60,000 nucleotides of DNA. Source: Glandiceps talaboti. Its lineage: Eukaryota > Hemichordata > Enteropneusta > Spengelidae. The stretch lies in assembly GCF_964340395.1 (NCBI RefSeq), contig NC_135566.1, forward strand, positions 12,026,001 through 12,086,000, given 5' to 3'. Position numbers and translations under genes: made by a program. Under the pieces are notes generated by a model that searched no databases, was not told where the DNA came from, and worked only from the letters and a program-made list of their open reading frames with translations. Of the stretch, positions 1 through 14,342 are shown in pieces (position 1 is the stretch's first letter; the number at the start of each line of letters is the position of its first letter).

Positions 1-836
1 AACTGAGCTCGGGGTCAGCCATGAAAGATTTCCTTAATAGCCCATCAAAGCTGAAGAGCAACGATGATGTATTTACTCTTGTTTCTGTCTTTGCCTATTT
101 GACGAAGTGCAAATTGAGGAGAAAGAAATGTAATTGAACGATTTGACCATGTATTGTTCAATAATGTATTCCAACTATTAAACAAAGATCTGTCAGTGAG
201 TGGACATGCTAAGTTTAGCACCGTTTGTTTATCAAACAAGTGGCTTGAATTCGACCAACATTTGAACGGTACATCAGAATGTTTCTGTGATGCTTGGTTA
301 CGTGGAGATGGAAATATGTGTGGGTGGGATGGCGCAGCAAAAGTGTACTTAACTAGTTTAACACTCTCTTCCTGTATCATCAATTCCCCCTCCCTCAAAA
401 TTGAACGGAAATCCGGTTATTTGGAATCTAATCGATAGATACTATCCTATGCATGTAATTGACTTTAATTCTAATTATCTATCACTCCTTTAAGATTAAT
501 CTTGTGCCACAAAAATCAACGTTACCGTAACAGATGCTTCGTCTGTAATCTTTCTCTGAAATTTACCCAAACTTCCCCCATAGCCAAAGGCTAAAACTAT
601 ACTGATGCCACTGGAAGTCAACGACACTTCCTGTTAGCATGTGTGACAAATAGATTAAGTGCTATTATACCAATAAATAAAGCGACTTAATTGATTTTGA
701 ACAGCATACACGTAATTATCGTTAGTAATTGCTAATATGAGTAACTCAAAGGTGAGTCGTCTTCCTGCATATAATGTACTTGTGAATATAATGTCAAAGT
801 TGTACATTCACGAAATAGAATTCTGCTGAGAGAGAC

Positions 837-840
837 AGTC

Positions 841-887
<47 letters not shown>

Positions 888-897
888 GATAGAGAGA
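837..897. repeat. (GACA)n microsatellite
   Basis: Tetranucleotide GACA/CAGA tract of about 50 bp, starting and ending in short GA-rich sequence. The same GACA motif recurs inside the long GA tract near 28370. Confidence 0.95.
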
Positions 898-3557
898 GTT
901 AATTAGTTAATTTTTCTTTCACATATAGTGAAATGTTTATGGGATGGATATTTAGTTGGATAAATTGAATTGAATAGATTTTGAGCTTTATTTTAAAACG
1001 TCCATAATGAAATTTATTTTCCTCTCATAGAATACAAACGAGACAATTATGATAACATCATACCGAAGTAAAGTAATTTATCAACCAGCTAGGAACACAA
1101 TAATTGTAATGGAATTTAGTCTCAACAAACGGGATTTGAAAACGGTGTGTAAACATTACACTTGTCTCGGAAATGGCAAAGAAAACACTAGTGAACCACG
1201 AAAATCAATATATCGATATTGCTAGGTAAACAGGAAATTTGTCAGGCTTTTAATTATTCAGCTCGGTGAATAAGAGAACCGTTTTATTTGATGTGATTTG
1301 GAGCTTAACACGAGTTACGCATACCCTATGTACACAACTTGATAGTGGCATGTAGTTTCGTATGTTTTTCCCGCCTTTTAATTAATCGTAGTGAACTACA
1401 TACACAAAGTTACCAAGTTGTGACATATTTTAAGGCTTCGTTCTAAACACGATGTAGTGTTTGTAACCATAGCAGCAGTGGACATAAATATGTACTTAGC
1501 TTTTCGCGACAAACAAAATGTATTTATCGCCGGGACGAACTTCTGTACGTTGTTTGATGTAGCCTAAAGTACAAGCTGACTATGGCAGACCTATATGGAT
1601 CTGCCAGTTTAGCGCAACACAACATACTAACATTTCACAACTTCAACATGGCGCCTAACTAAGGAAAATTATAAACCGAATTTGATATTATTAGTCACTG
1701 GTTTGACAACACTTCTCGTCAATGTTTGTATAATGATCGACCTGTATGAGGATTTTATCATAATTGTGCATTTCGTTAAAATGGCAGTGATTTAAACAAA
1801 TTTATCAAATATCTTTAATAATCACACCTCTGAGATAGATTTCAATTTGATAAAAATCTTCCAACGATTGTCCAAATCATGAGCATCTTTAAAACCAAAT
1901 TTGTATAAATCATAGTTTAGTTTTCATCGAAGATTATTACAAAAATTCCCGATAAACAATTGTAAATTGAAACCTACTCATCCTGAAATACAGTGAGAAT
2001 TTTGACAGCGTAACAGCTGTTGGTCTAGTATTTTAACAGTTATGTGTACATTGCTGAACTGTTTTGTTTTCCTAGCTATATTTACAGATAAATTGTTAGA
2101 CTTTTTTTTTTGAAAATTCAGACGACATGTGGAGACTACACCAAATATGATTACAATGTGCTTACGTCAGACACCTGTCACCCCAACCTTGTCTTTATGA
2201 GATCGGATTATTTAAGCTTAGCCTAGGTGGTCTATTTTTAGACTTGCCCATGTGTCTAGTATGTGATTTACATTGTCTGAAAATGTATAATGCTGAAAAA
2301 ATCTCACGACAGCATCCATTTAAAAAGTAGAGAAATACAATTGTTTTATTTTACATTCTGTATAGTCTGGATCTTTCGCTCGGTTAACATATGAAATCAA
2401 TATGAAGCGAACTATAGAATGGGAAACCTTTTGGCAGTTAGTAAAAATGAGAGTACTTCTCGCCCAGCGTTCACATCAGATGAAAGCCGGACATGAAAGG
2501 TACATAATGCTTACAATTAAAAGGTCAATTGCCATGCATTTTGAAACTTGATCTTAATCGTAACTGCGCAGTACAAGTAAATATCGATTTAACTGAGTAG
2601 ATTTGAGATATACAATCGTATTGGTAGCTGCTTTGAAGACGAGTCAAGTTTCCCATTTATCCATCACGTGGAGATTGTAAAATAACACTACATACTAAAC
2701 TGTGATTATTTGCCATAAAGCTAACGATCACCAGAGTTCACCTCCATCTACAGTTAAAGTATTTACCTTATTACACTAATAGCAAATTGGTGTAGGCAAG
2801 GGGATCAGTGCCCTGATTGAGCAGCATCTGTCGTTAAAAGTGAGTTTATATCAATTTGACATCCAGCAAGACTCTAGGTTAACTAGTAATTACAGCACGT
2901 ATCAAGGCATCTAGTTATCGTAGCAAGTCCCAGACGTAGAAATAAATCAGGCCACCTATACAAGTGTTGACCCGTGACAGCGTGATTCTGACACCGGGCG
3001 TCATCACGACAGCTGTCCAGTGAAAGACGGGAAAAATGTGTCTTCGATCGATGTAAACTTAACAGAGTGTGACATACAGACAGCGACATACGGAGTATTT
3101 GATAAATACAGTATTGCTGGCTGCATACACGTAGAACGGTACAAGCAACTATCAAATTTCTCAACTAGAAAAGATTAGTTTCAACTATTAGGATAAAGTA
3201 ACTATATAAATAACGGTGAACAGAATGACAATATAAACACCAACCACGAGAAAACGCAGTATAACGATCATCAAGTGTCGAATGCGAGAAAAATATTTTT
3301 CTATGGATGTTCATCTTTGTCTGAGAGTACCCCCTGAGTGCACTGGCATGAAATACCTAGGTATTAATTTTAGCTGTGTATATACGATTTGAAGTCTTCA
3401 TTTCTAGGCTAAATACATCGTCGCGTATAAAGTGACTGTCGCCATATACATGTAGAATATTGAATAAAGGTGAACGTCATATACTCGTAGAGTTTAGTTT
3501 TATTGTAACGTTCAAACGACTTTATGCTTTGTTATTGTAGGAACCCTTTTTAAATTA

Positions 3558-3580
3558 TGACGTCATGATGACGTAATTGG
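3558..3580. promoter_or_regulatory. paired CRE-like sites plus CCAAT box (putative)
   Basis: A perfect TGACGTCA palindrome (3558-3565) is followed at once by TGACGTAA (3569-3576) and ATTGG, a reverse CCAAT box (3576-3580). This is typical of CREB/ATF-bound promoters or enhancers, but no gene start is visible next to it. Function is inferred from motif content only. Confidence 0.3.
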
Positions 3581-4535
3581 TTGTAAAGTTTGACAGTTTC
3601 ATATCCTCACTTGCACAGTAATCTCTTTCACGAATTAAAACGTGTTATCGTCATGACTATTAAAATTATAATCATTCATGAGTATTCAGTCTCAGCGTTC
3701 GAAATGAGAAACGACAAAGAGAATATACCTGTCTTGAAAAAAAAAAGTCAAATTAACTCTAGGTCTTGATATAATAGCTTCTTGAAATATGTGCACACAC
3801 TTGTTTCAGTCAAACCTAAACATTCTATCACTCAATTTAAATTTCTAACCATTTCCATCGAGAAAAAAGCCACAGAATTGACAATTTACTAGAGTAATAT
3901 TATCCGGAATGATTTCGTAGCGTCTAAGATTTATCGGTGAGTTAGTGGAAACAGACGATTACTTTAATTTAATTACTTACTATGTACGAGTCCCAAGACC
4001 TTTGAGAGACCCGTAAAATATTAATAATTTGTTCGCTTCGCTTCATTCAATAATACTCTAAAAGTTCACGGCATGGTTTGACCCTGTGAGATTTATGTGA
4101 TTTGCATATTGAAACATATTCAGAGGATAGCTCTGATTGTCTTCTTGAATTGTAGTGTTGTATATAATGTATGCAAAAGTGGTTATTTTATCGACACCGT
4201 CGACATATTTCCTTACTACTAATACTAGTCAAGATATTTTATTCAGTACTTTAAAACTTGATTTGCTGACAAAACAATTTTCTTTTAACATGAAAAAAGT
4301 TAGTCAGAACGTTTGGAGACCCTTTGAGTTGAGTTTTGTTGAGACTATCCTGTTTTCATTAATTATGTTTATAGAGTACACGATAATGGATATGTCAAAT
4401 AGGTAGAGTCTGTAATTTTTATGGTCTTTAGGGGCTACTTTAGTTTCATACTGAAGTATACTTATTGTATTGCAAAAACTAAAACATGGCGAATCTTGTC
4501 TACAAACTAGTCAATTTTAATCATGGATTCAGATT

Positions 4536-4559
4536 TGACGTCAAATGGTAGTGACGTAA
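4536..4559. promoter_or_regulatory. second CRE-like pair (putative)
   Basis: A 10-bp palindrome with TGACGTCA at its core (4536-4543) is followed by TGACGTAA (4552-4559). This repeats the pairing seen at 3558-3576. No adjacent exon is recognised. Confidence 0.25.
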
Positions 4560-4889
4560 TAAATTTGGTACTAAATGCACCCCACTCGCGGTTTGCGTTT
4601 CTTTAACCATCTTTATATCACACTATTTCGATGCAGTAAAGTTCTTTTTGTATTATGTGCACTGACTTTACTCGAAGGGCCTCAGTCAGATACTGTATCA
4701 CTTTCACTTGTGAACCAGTGTTTAATTGCACGAAAGAGACGTGTATACTGTGTTTGCTTTTTTAACGAAATTGATACATTTTTCTAGCTTTTCTGACTCT
4801 CTCCTAGTCATGTTATAAAAACTTATATTGTATTTAGGATTATTCAAATTATGTACACATAGTATATATCGAACATAACATGGTTCAAT

Positions 4890-4919
4890 CATAGACCCTC
4901 CACCAACGGAGGGTCTATG
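4890..4919. repeat. perfect 12-bp stem hairpin
   Basis: CATAGACCCTCC and its exact reverse complement are separated by a 6-base loop. It lies just before two long AT tracts. It may be the end of a small foldback element or a cruciform-prone site. No gene is attached. Confidence 0.8.
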
Positions 4920-4952
4920 GTTCCATAACCAGCTCCATACACTATATATACA

Positions 4953-4953
<1 letters not shown>

Positions 4954-5042
<89 letters not shown>

Positions 5043-5107
5043 TGCTCTACATACATATGTATTGAGCACTGTTTACTACAGTATAGACGCATTACACATG
5101 CAGAGTT

Positions 5108-5200
<93 letters not shown>
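4954..5200. repeat. two (AT)n tracts flanking a unique spacer
   Basis: Nearly pure AT dinucleotide runs at about 4954-5041 and 5110-5200 flank a unique spacer of about 65 bp (5042-5108). The tracts are prone to cruciform formation and length variation. Confidence 0.95.
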
Positions 5201-5203
<3 letters not shown>

Positions 5204-7081
5204 AATAATCAAAATCAACCTAAAGTCAATGACTAGCTTACCTTACTAACTATTTCACCATTTGTGTAGCATTAGTTCCCAGTTTATAACGATAGATTCG
5301 ACATCATATTTAGTAACTTTTAAGACTAACTGTTGATACACTACCAGATGGCCAAGAGAATGTAATAATAAGCTAACCCTGGCCGTAGTTATTTGAATCT
5401 AATAAGACGTTACAAAAACTTGACACAGACGTTAGAATAGAGTGACATTTAGTTAAGTCATGGCTACCCGTCATTACATTCATATCATACTTAAAATGGC
5501 TAGACCAAACTAAGGTATTTTTCAATTTCAAGTTAATCATTATTATATGGTGTATATGTCATTTATGTGTTCACTTCTTATTGCGAAAGTTGGCGAAAGT
5601 TATTGATGAAAGCTGTGCAATAGACTCGACGTGTAATTACTCCTGTAATATACATTAAGGCCATACAAGAAAAATATTTTTTAAACAAACATTTCAATGT
5701 TCGCGTCACTGCTAAATGAATAAACGGCATCTTTATTAAGAAACACCTGCCCATATAATAAGTCATTATATCATAAGTCAAAAAGTCATTGCACATTAAA
5801 CGGATTAGAGTAAACTTGGTTAACTTTAATCCATTTGAATAATTTTAAGTAAGTTTAAACCGTTTTCACAGCAATGGTGTGAACTGAGAGACTCTCAGGT
5901 TAGCTTACAGGTCAATAGCTATAGGTGGGTCTCTAGTGGGAAAAAGAGCACGCCAAATACACTGAGTATATTCACTATGTATATATTGTCTAGCTGCTTG
6001 GATGGAACTAACTATACATGTGACAACACCCACTTAGGAATAGTACAGCATTTACACATAATTATACATAGATTACAGACTCATGGTTTAGCCATGTGTG
6101 CTCCACATGATCGGACATCTTACATACTAGTCACAAATGACAACAAGAATTATTCCACGATACAGCCGCATAGGTTGTAACTCAGACCCGTTTTCCACCA
6201 AACATACAATACACATTAAAACTGATTCATAAGCGAGTCGTAGTTGCTACAGGGTGCTGGAAATGGTCAATTATGAAAAAAAAGGTGGGAAACTGGGAGT
6301 GAGACATGATTTCGAATTTATTCGTATCCACACATCAAATTGTGGTATAATTTTAAATCACATAAACACATTTCCTACGAGGTGTACAGGTGGCTAATCA
6401 AGATTAAACTTATTTTTGAGATTGGTAAGTATGTTTTGGATATGAAACAAAAATTGAACCTGGAAACCATAAAGTTACAGACTGTACTCCTGTAGCAAAT
6501 GGAATAAGAATTTAGGTGATTATTATCTTGTAAAAACTGTCTATTTGATAGGATATGTTTTCTTAGACTGGCAAGTGAAATAATGACTTGACTTTGTTTC
6601 CTGTAGACATTGGATGAAATGATGCGATGGATTTAGTTCATTAAAGTTACACCCTGTCCAACAGTCGATTAAGTGTAGCTTTCCAGGAGAATACCAAATG
6701 TACTCACACTTTCTAGAATATAAATACTTCATGAAAGAAACAATTACCAAAGGAATGATATTGTAACGTTCTGCTATCGTAGTTTCACGCGACTTATTAT
6801 ATATTCATGAAGTCATGCTTTTATCTTAACCATTACACGGCAGCTGATTCCTAAAGTACTTATTGACCCGACTTGATCTTTGATAATGGTGTACAATGCA
6901 GATAGATGAAGTGGGTTTCGGGTGAATTGGTAAATATACTAACTACTATGTCAAGGTCAAGGTCAAAAAATACATGTTATATTCTCTGTATAGCTAAGCT
7001 GTTGTGTGTCGTGGGCAAGAGAGGCTCGAATCATAGCAGTATGCGTACACGCGTGTTTGTGTTTGTGACAGACAAGCTATG

Positions 7082-7242
7082 TTATGTATGTATGTATGTA
7101 TGTATGTATGTATGTATGTATGTATGTATGTATGTATGTATGTGTGTATGTATGTATGTATGTATGTATGTATGTATGTGTGTGTGTGTATGTATGTATG
7201 TATGTATGTATGTATGTATGTATGTGTGTCTGTGTGTCTGGC

Positions 7243-7274
<32 letters not shown>

Positions 7275-7345
7275 TGTGTGTGTATGTGTGTGTGTATGTA
7301 TGTATGTATGTATGTATGTATGTATGTATGTATGTATGTATGTAC
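7082..7345. repeat. (ATGT)n microsatellite, about 260 bp
   Basis: Long tetranucleotide tract with GTGT interruptions. All frames read open as Met-Tyr-Val-Cys or His-Thr-Tyr-Ile repeats, which is a by-product of the repeat and not a gene. Confidence 0.97.
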
Positions 7346-10239
7346 ACATTGGCCCAATCCATCCAACAATACATTTTATAGACCATCTGACAATTATCCG
7401 GAATTTTCCCCGACCTTTCTGTTGGAAAGTGACACTTAATCAGCTGTTGGACATGGTGTAACTTTAATGGATTAATTTACGATATGATGTTCTGCAGTAA
7501 TCATAAATGTGTTGTGTACGCTCCAAGCCATATGAATACTTAAAAACTCACACTATTACCATCACAGTGCTGTAAAGAAAAGACCACGTGACCATGTGAC
7601 CATAGAACAGTGTCTCCACTTGGCATTGATTAGCAATTGTGTATTGATGTCGTGATGGCTTTTGAAAGAGTGATCATTGTTTACGTGTGATGAGACGAGT
7701 TCAGATGTCCATGGGCAACGAGATTTGTTAATTAAGTGTACTTCATTGCAAACGAAGGAGATTGTTTGCCTAGTGGCGTATGTATGACACTCCTACAGAT
7801 CTCAGTTATATTGTCCGTCATTACTCAAACACCTACTGACATCTCCCATCATGGAAAATCACCACATAGTGAAATGACTGATTGAATAAATTGAGGCAAC
7901 CCTCGAGCTCGCTGTCATAACTATATGTTAGACCAAAATAGAACCAGTGACTTGAGTGACACTTTCCACATTGTAAAATGCTTACAAGTTTAAAAATTAT
8001 GACACTAAACTTGAATAATTCTCACATCAAAAACATTAAAAAGCAATATTTCTCAACTGTTTTTTCTCTCTGTAGGATTTGCTTCATGTCACCCACTAAA
8101 ACATGACATCAAGAGGCAAAGAACAGGTGCTGATATATGAAATAGTTTTTATTGTTTACTGTGACAGTTTTACTACACACAATACATTTATATTTTCATG
8201 TGCTAGACACTGTCACCTTAAAAGGCACTTGTTTTTGCATCGTGTGAAATGATTTACGACGAAATAATGTGCGACATTGAGGGGGGTGATAATTTGTAGA
8301 GTATCATTGCTGGCAGCATTTCAAACCACTACATATTGCACGTATAGGGACTTATTTCTAGTAAACTCACCACAAATATATGCTTAAAATATTTCAGACG
8401 TTTGTCGTGAAGTGAAGGCTTTTGCAGACCTTGAATATAAATAGAATGAAAATAATACGAACCACGCACATGATGAAGGAATGACGACTGATTAGTTGTT
8501 TCGAAAAGTAGTTAACAAACAGTTTATCAATTTTGCAGATGAGCTAGGTAAATAAATTCTCTTTCATTTGTCAAGAATTTATTACAAATTAATTACCCTT
8601 GTGTAAAAACAATGACCCCGATCTCTTGTCCCTTTTTTCAGTTCAAGGAAAACAGATTTTAAAAATCGATTATATAATAACCAGGGAATCGTTATTCAGA
8701 GACGAAGTAATTAGTAAGTACAGAAATGAGGAAAGAACTTAAACATGCCGGCTTTTCACAGACATAAACAAACATTTTTTTAAAAGCCCACTTCACGTGT
8801 TCATATGTGTGGCAAGTGATTGAACAAATATGGCGCATAGACGCATACTTAGTAAACAATCATAATCATAACAACACAGGGCCTTTTTGCGACAACCGTA
8901 CATTACCCCAAGGGGAAACACACTATGCTTTGTAAACCACTGTATAGAGTATGCTAATATTAAACAAATATGGAAGAAGCTGACCGACTGTACATCTGCG
9001 TCCTGTCAAAACAACTCGGGGACATTACAGATAATATTTACTGTAAGTAGCACTACAAAAATAAATTTAGAGACCCATTTAAAGTATTAGGTTAAAATCA
9101 CTAAAGCTACTTCAATGTGTTTGTTAACCTTTGACCTTTAGTGACCTTAAAGCGGTCATCAAATAACACCATTAAATATTAGTGTTTCATACTGTGGCGA
9201 TGTCAATACATTGGAACATTGGCTACATAGTATGCATAACACGAAAGTTTTTGTTCATTTTCATGTGGGGAGAAGTGTTGAGTTCATGACATACAGATTT
9301 ACGTCGATTTGGCAAAGTGTTTGAAATATTATGCATAATGCGATTAAAAACCGTAATGTTTCAACCTATTTAGAAATATATAGTTTATAAGTAGCGCACA
9401 ATATTCGCTCGGAATATTCAAACAATGAGAAACAGTGACAAACATTGTGCAGTCCATAAATTTCCAAATATTCGTCAATAAGGATGGAATGTGAGCATAA
9501 CTTAGATTGCATATTTTAGACAAACAATAAAATATTCCTCGCTGAAATATTCCGCTAGACCATAAGTGAACAGCCACATCAAGTAAATCACTACCAACTC
9601 ACAGACAACTAATGAATGTTAATACCACTCCGGCACCAATGTTTGCATGGCTGTGATTTACTAGTATACTGTAAATGTATGTAACTATATCCTCAAAAGA
9701 CATTTCATGTTCAAGACTTTATAAATATAAACATTGCGTGGTAACTTTTTTTTTATTAATGACCCTTGGTATAGGAAAGTCCCTGGGTTGTAATTAACTA
9801 TTCCTTTATTGTCAGCGTAAAGGAAAGGAAAGACTTCTGACCTAAATTACTTCTAGTTGAGGGGAATGTAGGTCACGTGATGCAATGGCTTGTCAGCCAT
9901 ATTGCTAATGGCTTTGGATTTCTATGTATTGCTAATGAACAAAAGAGCAGTCTTGACAATTTTACATTAACCACATCGCTATGCCATTAATACAGAGTAT
10001 TGAATACTATATTCATAAACTACAGAAACGGAGGCAGTTATGAAATATATATATTTAACAAACGAAAATTCCAAAATGGGCAAATTAAAATTCGTTTGAA
10101 AGTTTGTCAACCTCAGTGCTAGTGTATACCGACTCGTGTATATTTCACCGTAAATTTCACTGTGTGCACAATTCACCTTCCACTTTGTCCATGTCAAATC
10201 AACATTTAAAACATCGCTGCTTTCATTTCCCTTTGTAGC

Positions 10240-10264
10240 CCCCCCCCCCCCCACACACACACAC
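10240..10264. repeat. C homopolymer followed by (AC)n
   Basis: A run of about 13 C passes directly into an AC dinucleotide run. Confidence 0.9.
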
Positions 10265-10343
10265 CATGTACTATTGTACGACATTTTAATTACTCGGACC
10301 GATGTGTAAATACTCTGATTTACTGATTGAAAGGCCTGCATGA

Positions 10344-10370
10344 TGACGTAATGACCTAGCAATGACGTCA
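10344..10370. promoter_or_regulatory. third CRE-like pair (putative)
   Basis: TGACGTAA (10344-10351) and TGACGTCA (10363-10370) lie 19 bp apart, start to start. This is the same two motifs, in reverse order, as at 3558 and 4536. No gene start is seen nearby. Confidence 0.25.
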
Positions 10371-12727
10371 GACACTTGTCAACGAAGTAAAATATGAATG
10401 TTCCATGATAGGAATCCGTGAACCATAAAATTATCTGGAGCAAATGTGACAGCGCCATTAATATTTGTGTGCAGTGTAAGCTTGGAATGCGACTATGCAT
10501 ACTTAAATGTGTGCCATTACGCATTTTATGCTTGGTCGTCTGACTTCGGCTCCAGGGCAGAAACACAGTTGATAATCACGTAAAACTGACGGCCACCCGG
10601 GTGAAACATCCCCTTTGTAGTAAAGGTGGTGTAACTATTAGACCCGTTAACACGTTGTAACATAACTGTGTAGTTATTTAGCATATTTCCTGTGGTACAA
10701 ATTTATCTTGATATCTCAAGACACGTTGGCAAATTATGCAACATACACAGTTGTTGTATATTTCAGAAATGATTTCTCAATTCAATCGTTTGGTGTCATT
10801 TCAAGTATGGTCAGTGGAGAGCTTTGTCTGTGTTTTACCAAGTGTGCATAGAATTAACAAATACCATCCCATAAACAAAATATACATATAGATAGCGACA
10901 CAAAGGACATATTGAGTTCATATACAATTAGTTATATAGTCGAGTTCAGCGATCTGTTCCATAATAAAGGCTGTTTGGAGTTATTAGTTAACATAGTTAT
11001 TACGGTATATGTATCTTGCTTCCTACCTATGTATCATACCATGACACCATTAAGCCCAACTTTACAAATACATGCAGGGCATAACAAGGCATCTATGATG
11101 AAGAAATAGATCGACCGAACCAACGGTAACGCCAACGACAAATTTTAGTATGTACAAAATTTTCCATGAAATGCAGTTGTAATTAAAGGGACACATTCAC
11201 ACGTCATTCTCATGAAAATGGCAAAACAATAACCATTTGTTAACATTTTTTGCAATCAGAGTTTAACGATTGAAGTAGCAACGATAGTCGGATGTGTACT
11301 TATTATCCTGTCCAAGCTGTGTCAACTCGTGTTTTCTCCTCCAAACCTGTCAATCAAAGTGCTATGTCAATTTGCCAATAAGCTAGAGGGTCTTATTAAG
11401 ACTATATAGTATCTTTCACATCGATGTTTTCAATTCATGATCAAATGTTGTACAAATGTCACTCAATTGCCACAATGATAGTAACAGCAATTATTCTCAT
11501 CATTAACCGATTCGTTAATTTTTTATACTTTATATCAACTTTTAATTCATAGATTCTGGAAGATATAAAAAAATTAACAACATTGATTGAAAATGGGAGA
11601 TTTCGAATATATACTTTTACTAAGTTTACCTCCACAAACCATCGTACCAGTAGTTGCCTTTTAGTGTAATATGTCAACTTACGTGTACATTGAAAGTAGA
11701 TCAACTGTGCTAATTGATGTGGTCACATTTGTAAATGGTACTTATGTGGTTAATTTTGTCATAAGGGGAAAAATAAATTCAACATGAACAAATCTTCACA
11801 AACTATTTAATTGATAGAATTGAGGAGATTTGGATTTTTCTGACGCTATATGGTTGACACATGTAATGAAAGAAGTCGATTGTTTTTTTTTCAAAGAAAA
11901 GAATTAGTCCAAAAGTCAACATTTCAAAGGTTTGTTCACTCTGGGGGGAAAAGGCCTGTGAAACGTGTAGTAGAGATTATCCATTCATTTTAGAATTATA
12001 CATTTTACCTTATACTCAAATACATTACATTTTAGTCATCTATTATAGCGTCATTTTACGATTTAATTGAAGCCATTGCTACATCCGGTTGATCCCTTAT
12101 GGATTAAATAATTTGAATCTGGCTGAATTATAAATGTAAGTTCAAATTTAGAAGATGCAAGTCCAGGTTTTATAAAAACAAGCATTTACTAAAACATCCT
12201 ACGCATGCACTTCAAAACTGTTCGCCAAAGTTATGTCCATGTATACACATTTACCTGTGTCTATTACTGACTTACAGGTCGACTAACATTAGCTTTGTCT
12301 GCCAACCAAATAAACTATGCCATATACAAGTGTAGAATAAGATGGCAAGGACTGGTTTGACACACAATACACAAATTATATTCTTGCAAAACACAGATCA
12401 TACGCTGCTTTAGTCATATCCGAGCTGACCAGGAACATGACATAGTGAGATCGTAAGAACCAAGATCTATCTTATCCCATCAGTATCCATCACATTGAGT
12501 AGAGGATTCCAGTAATCTCTTTAGAACTTAAGATTTAGCTAAGGAGGGAGAAGCATCTTTGTTAATGGTGTGGCAATATAAGGTATGATAGGCGATAAGT
12601 GACCCAGTTAAAGGAACAGCGCTGTGATTTCTTTTCCCGGTTACAAATATATGTCACGGTATGGAGGAGTTGTTGAAGCCATATTTTGGTCAGCTAATGT
12701 ACTGTTTAACCCAACGGAAGTAAATTA

Positions 12728-12888
<161 letters not shown>

Positions 12889-13959
12889 ATTTAAGTATTG
12901 AAATGGGACCCCATTATAATATGCCTGAGGACCAAAGATTCTGTAGTTTTTGCGTTTGGCAAATCAAGTTGTGTGTTGAAACTGAATTACATTACATTTC
13001 TTAGCCAAGTGTCCTCGGTATCAGAAACTGACAGATCTTTTACCAGTTTGGTTCAACAACAATCTTATCTTTAAGTACCACCAATGTAACACACCCTTTT
13101 CAACTATCTGTTTTTATATACTATGCAAAAAATGTAGAGAATACATGTACTTTCATTTTAAATTGTATTTGACAGCATCTTCACACTGTCTCTGTATTGC
13201 GTTTTGTATGCTCTCTGCGCCTCTGACTTTTCACGCAATAAACCACCCTGCAGTATACTTCATACAATAACAAATATATTCAGTCTGTATAAAGGTTTCT
13301 CCTATATCATGAGTAGCAATAACTTTACACTACAAAAACATGGCGCCAACGTAACTATGACAACCACTAGACCAATTCTGTATTACTACGTTCGTTTATC
13401 GTCTTGCGAAGTTAAAGTAATTTTCTTTTATTTCCATGTAACAATTGAGTGAATTCAGAGAAAACTGAAATACAACCTTGACATGGAAATATTACAGAAT
13501 TCAGTTCACTTATTTTAACTTTCTCCTGAAAAATTACTTCCAGAATACATAAAATAATGTGAATCGTTACTGTTAACCTATTCCCACACTGTTTAATTTA
13601 AACATTATTTAATATTTCTATGTTAATAATTATTCTTAATTAAAAACTATTACAGTGTTTCTGTATTATTATATTATTCCTAATTTCTACGTTATTTCGC
13701 CAAACTTGACATTCATAAGTAAAATATGTACAATAATGTAATTAGCTCAAGAATCACGATGAAATAACCGAACTTGCCTATTCCTGTAATACAGAGTAGA
13801 ACTTGTTTTGTCCACTATGAGAATTAATTTATGGACACTTCATTTCTGTGCATCGCGATCGCAAGACAAACTCCAATTTGGCATTTCAATTGCACAGAGA
13901 ATCTGTAAAGATATCAGATTATATAAACAATTCCCCTTCTGTCATACAACACCGATCAT

Positions 13960-14001
<42 letters not shown>

Positions 14002-14005
14002 GTCG

Positions 14006-14046
<41 letters not shown>

Positions 14047-14342
14047 GCTACTGTTGTTGTTGTTGGTGGTGGTGGTGATGGTGGTGGTGATGGAGTGGTG
14101 GTGGTGGTGGTGGTGGTGGAGTGGTGCTGGTGGTGGTAGTAGTGGTAGTAGTAGTAGTGGTGGCAGTGGTGGTGGTAGTGTTGATGGTAGTGGGATGGTA
14201 GTTGTGATGGAGGTTGTGGTAGTGATGGTAGTGGTAGTAGTAGTGGCGGTGATGGTGGGGTGGTGGTGGTGGTGGTGGTGGTGGTGGCGGCGGCGGCAGT
14301 GATGGTGGGGTGGTGGTGGTGGTGGTGGTGGTGGTGGTGGTA
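13960..14342. repeat. compound trinucleotide tract (CAT)n-(GTT)n-(GGT)n
   Basis: About 380 bp move from CAT repeats, through GTT repeats, to an imperfect G-rich GGT/AGT/GAT mosaic. All frames stay open and read as homopolymer-like Ser/His/Leu/Val/Trp/Gly runs, so this is not a protein gene. The GGT part could form two-tetrad G-quadruplexes on the + strand. Confidence 0.95.

Noticed and set aside
6906-7461. Open frames of Met-Tyr-Val-Cys or His-Thr-Tyr-Ile repeats
   Set aside because: Translation of an (ATGT)n microsatellite in all frames; the same applies to 43416-43854 and 31907-32161.
9979-10566. 195-codon open frame on the - strand, the longest non-repeat frame upstream of the genes
   Set aside because: Composition is random-looking, it contains the C-run/AC repeat, and no domain or splice context is recognisable.
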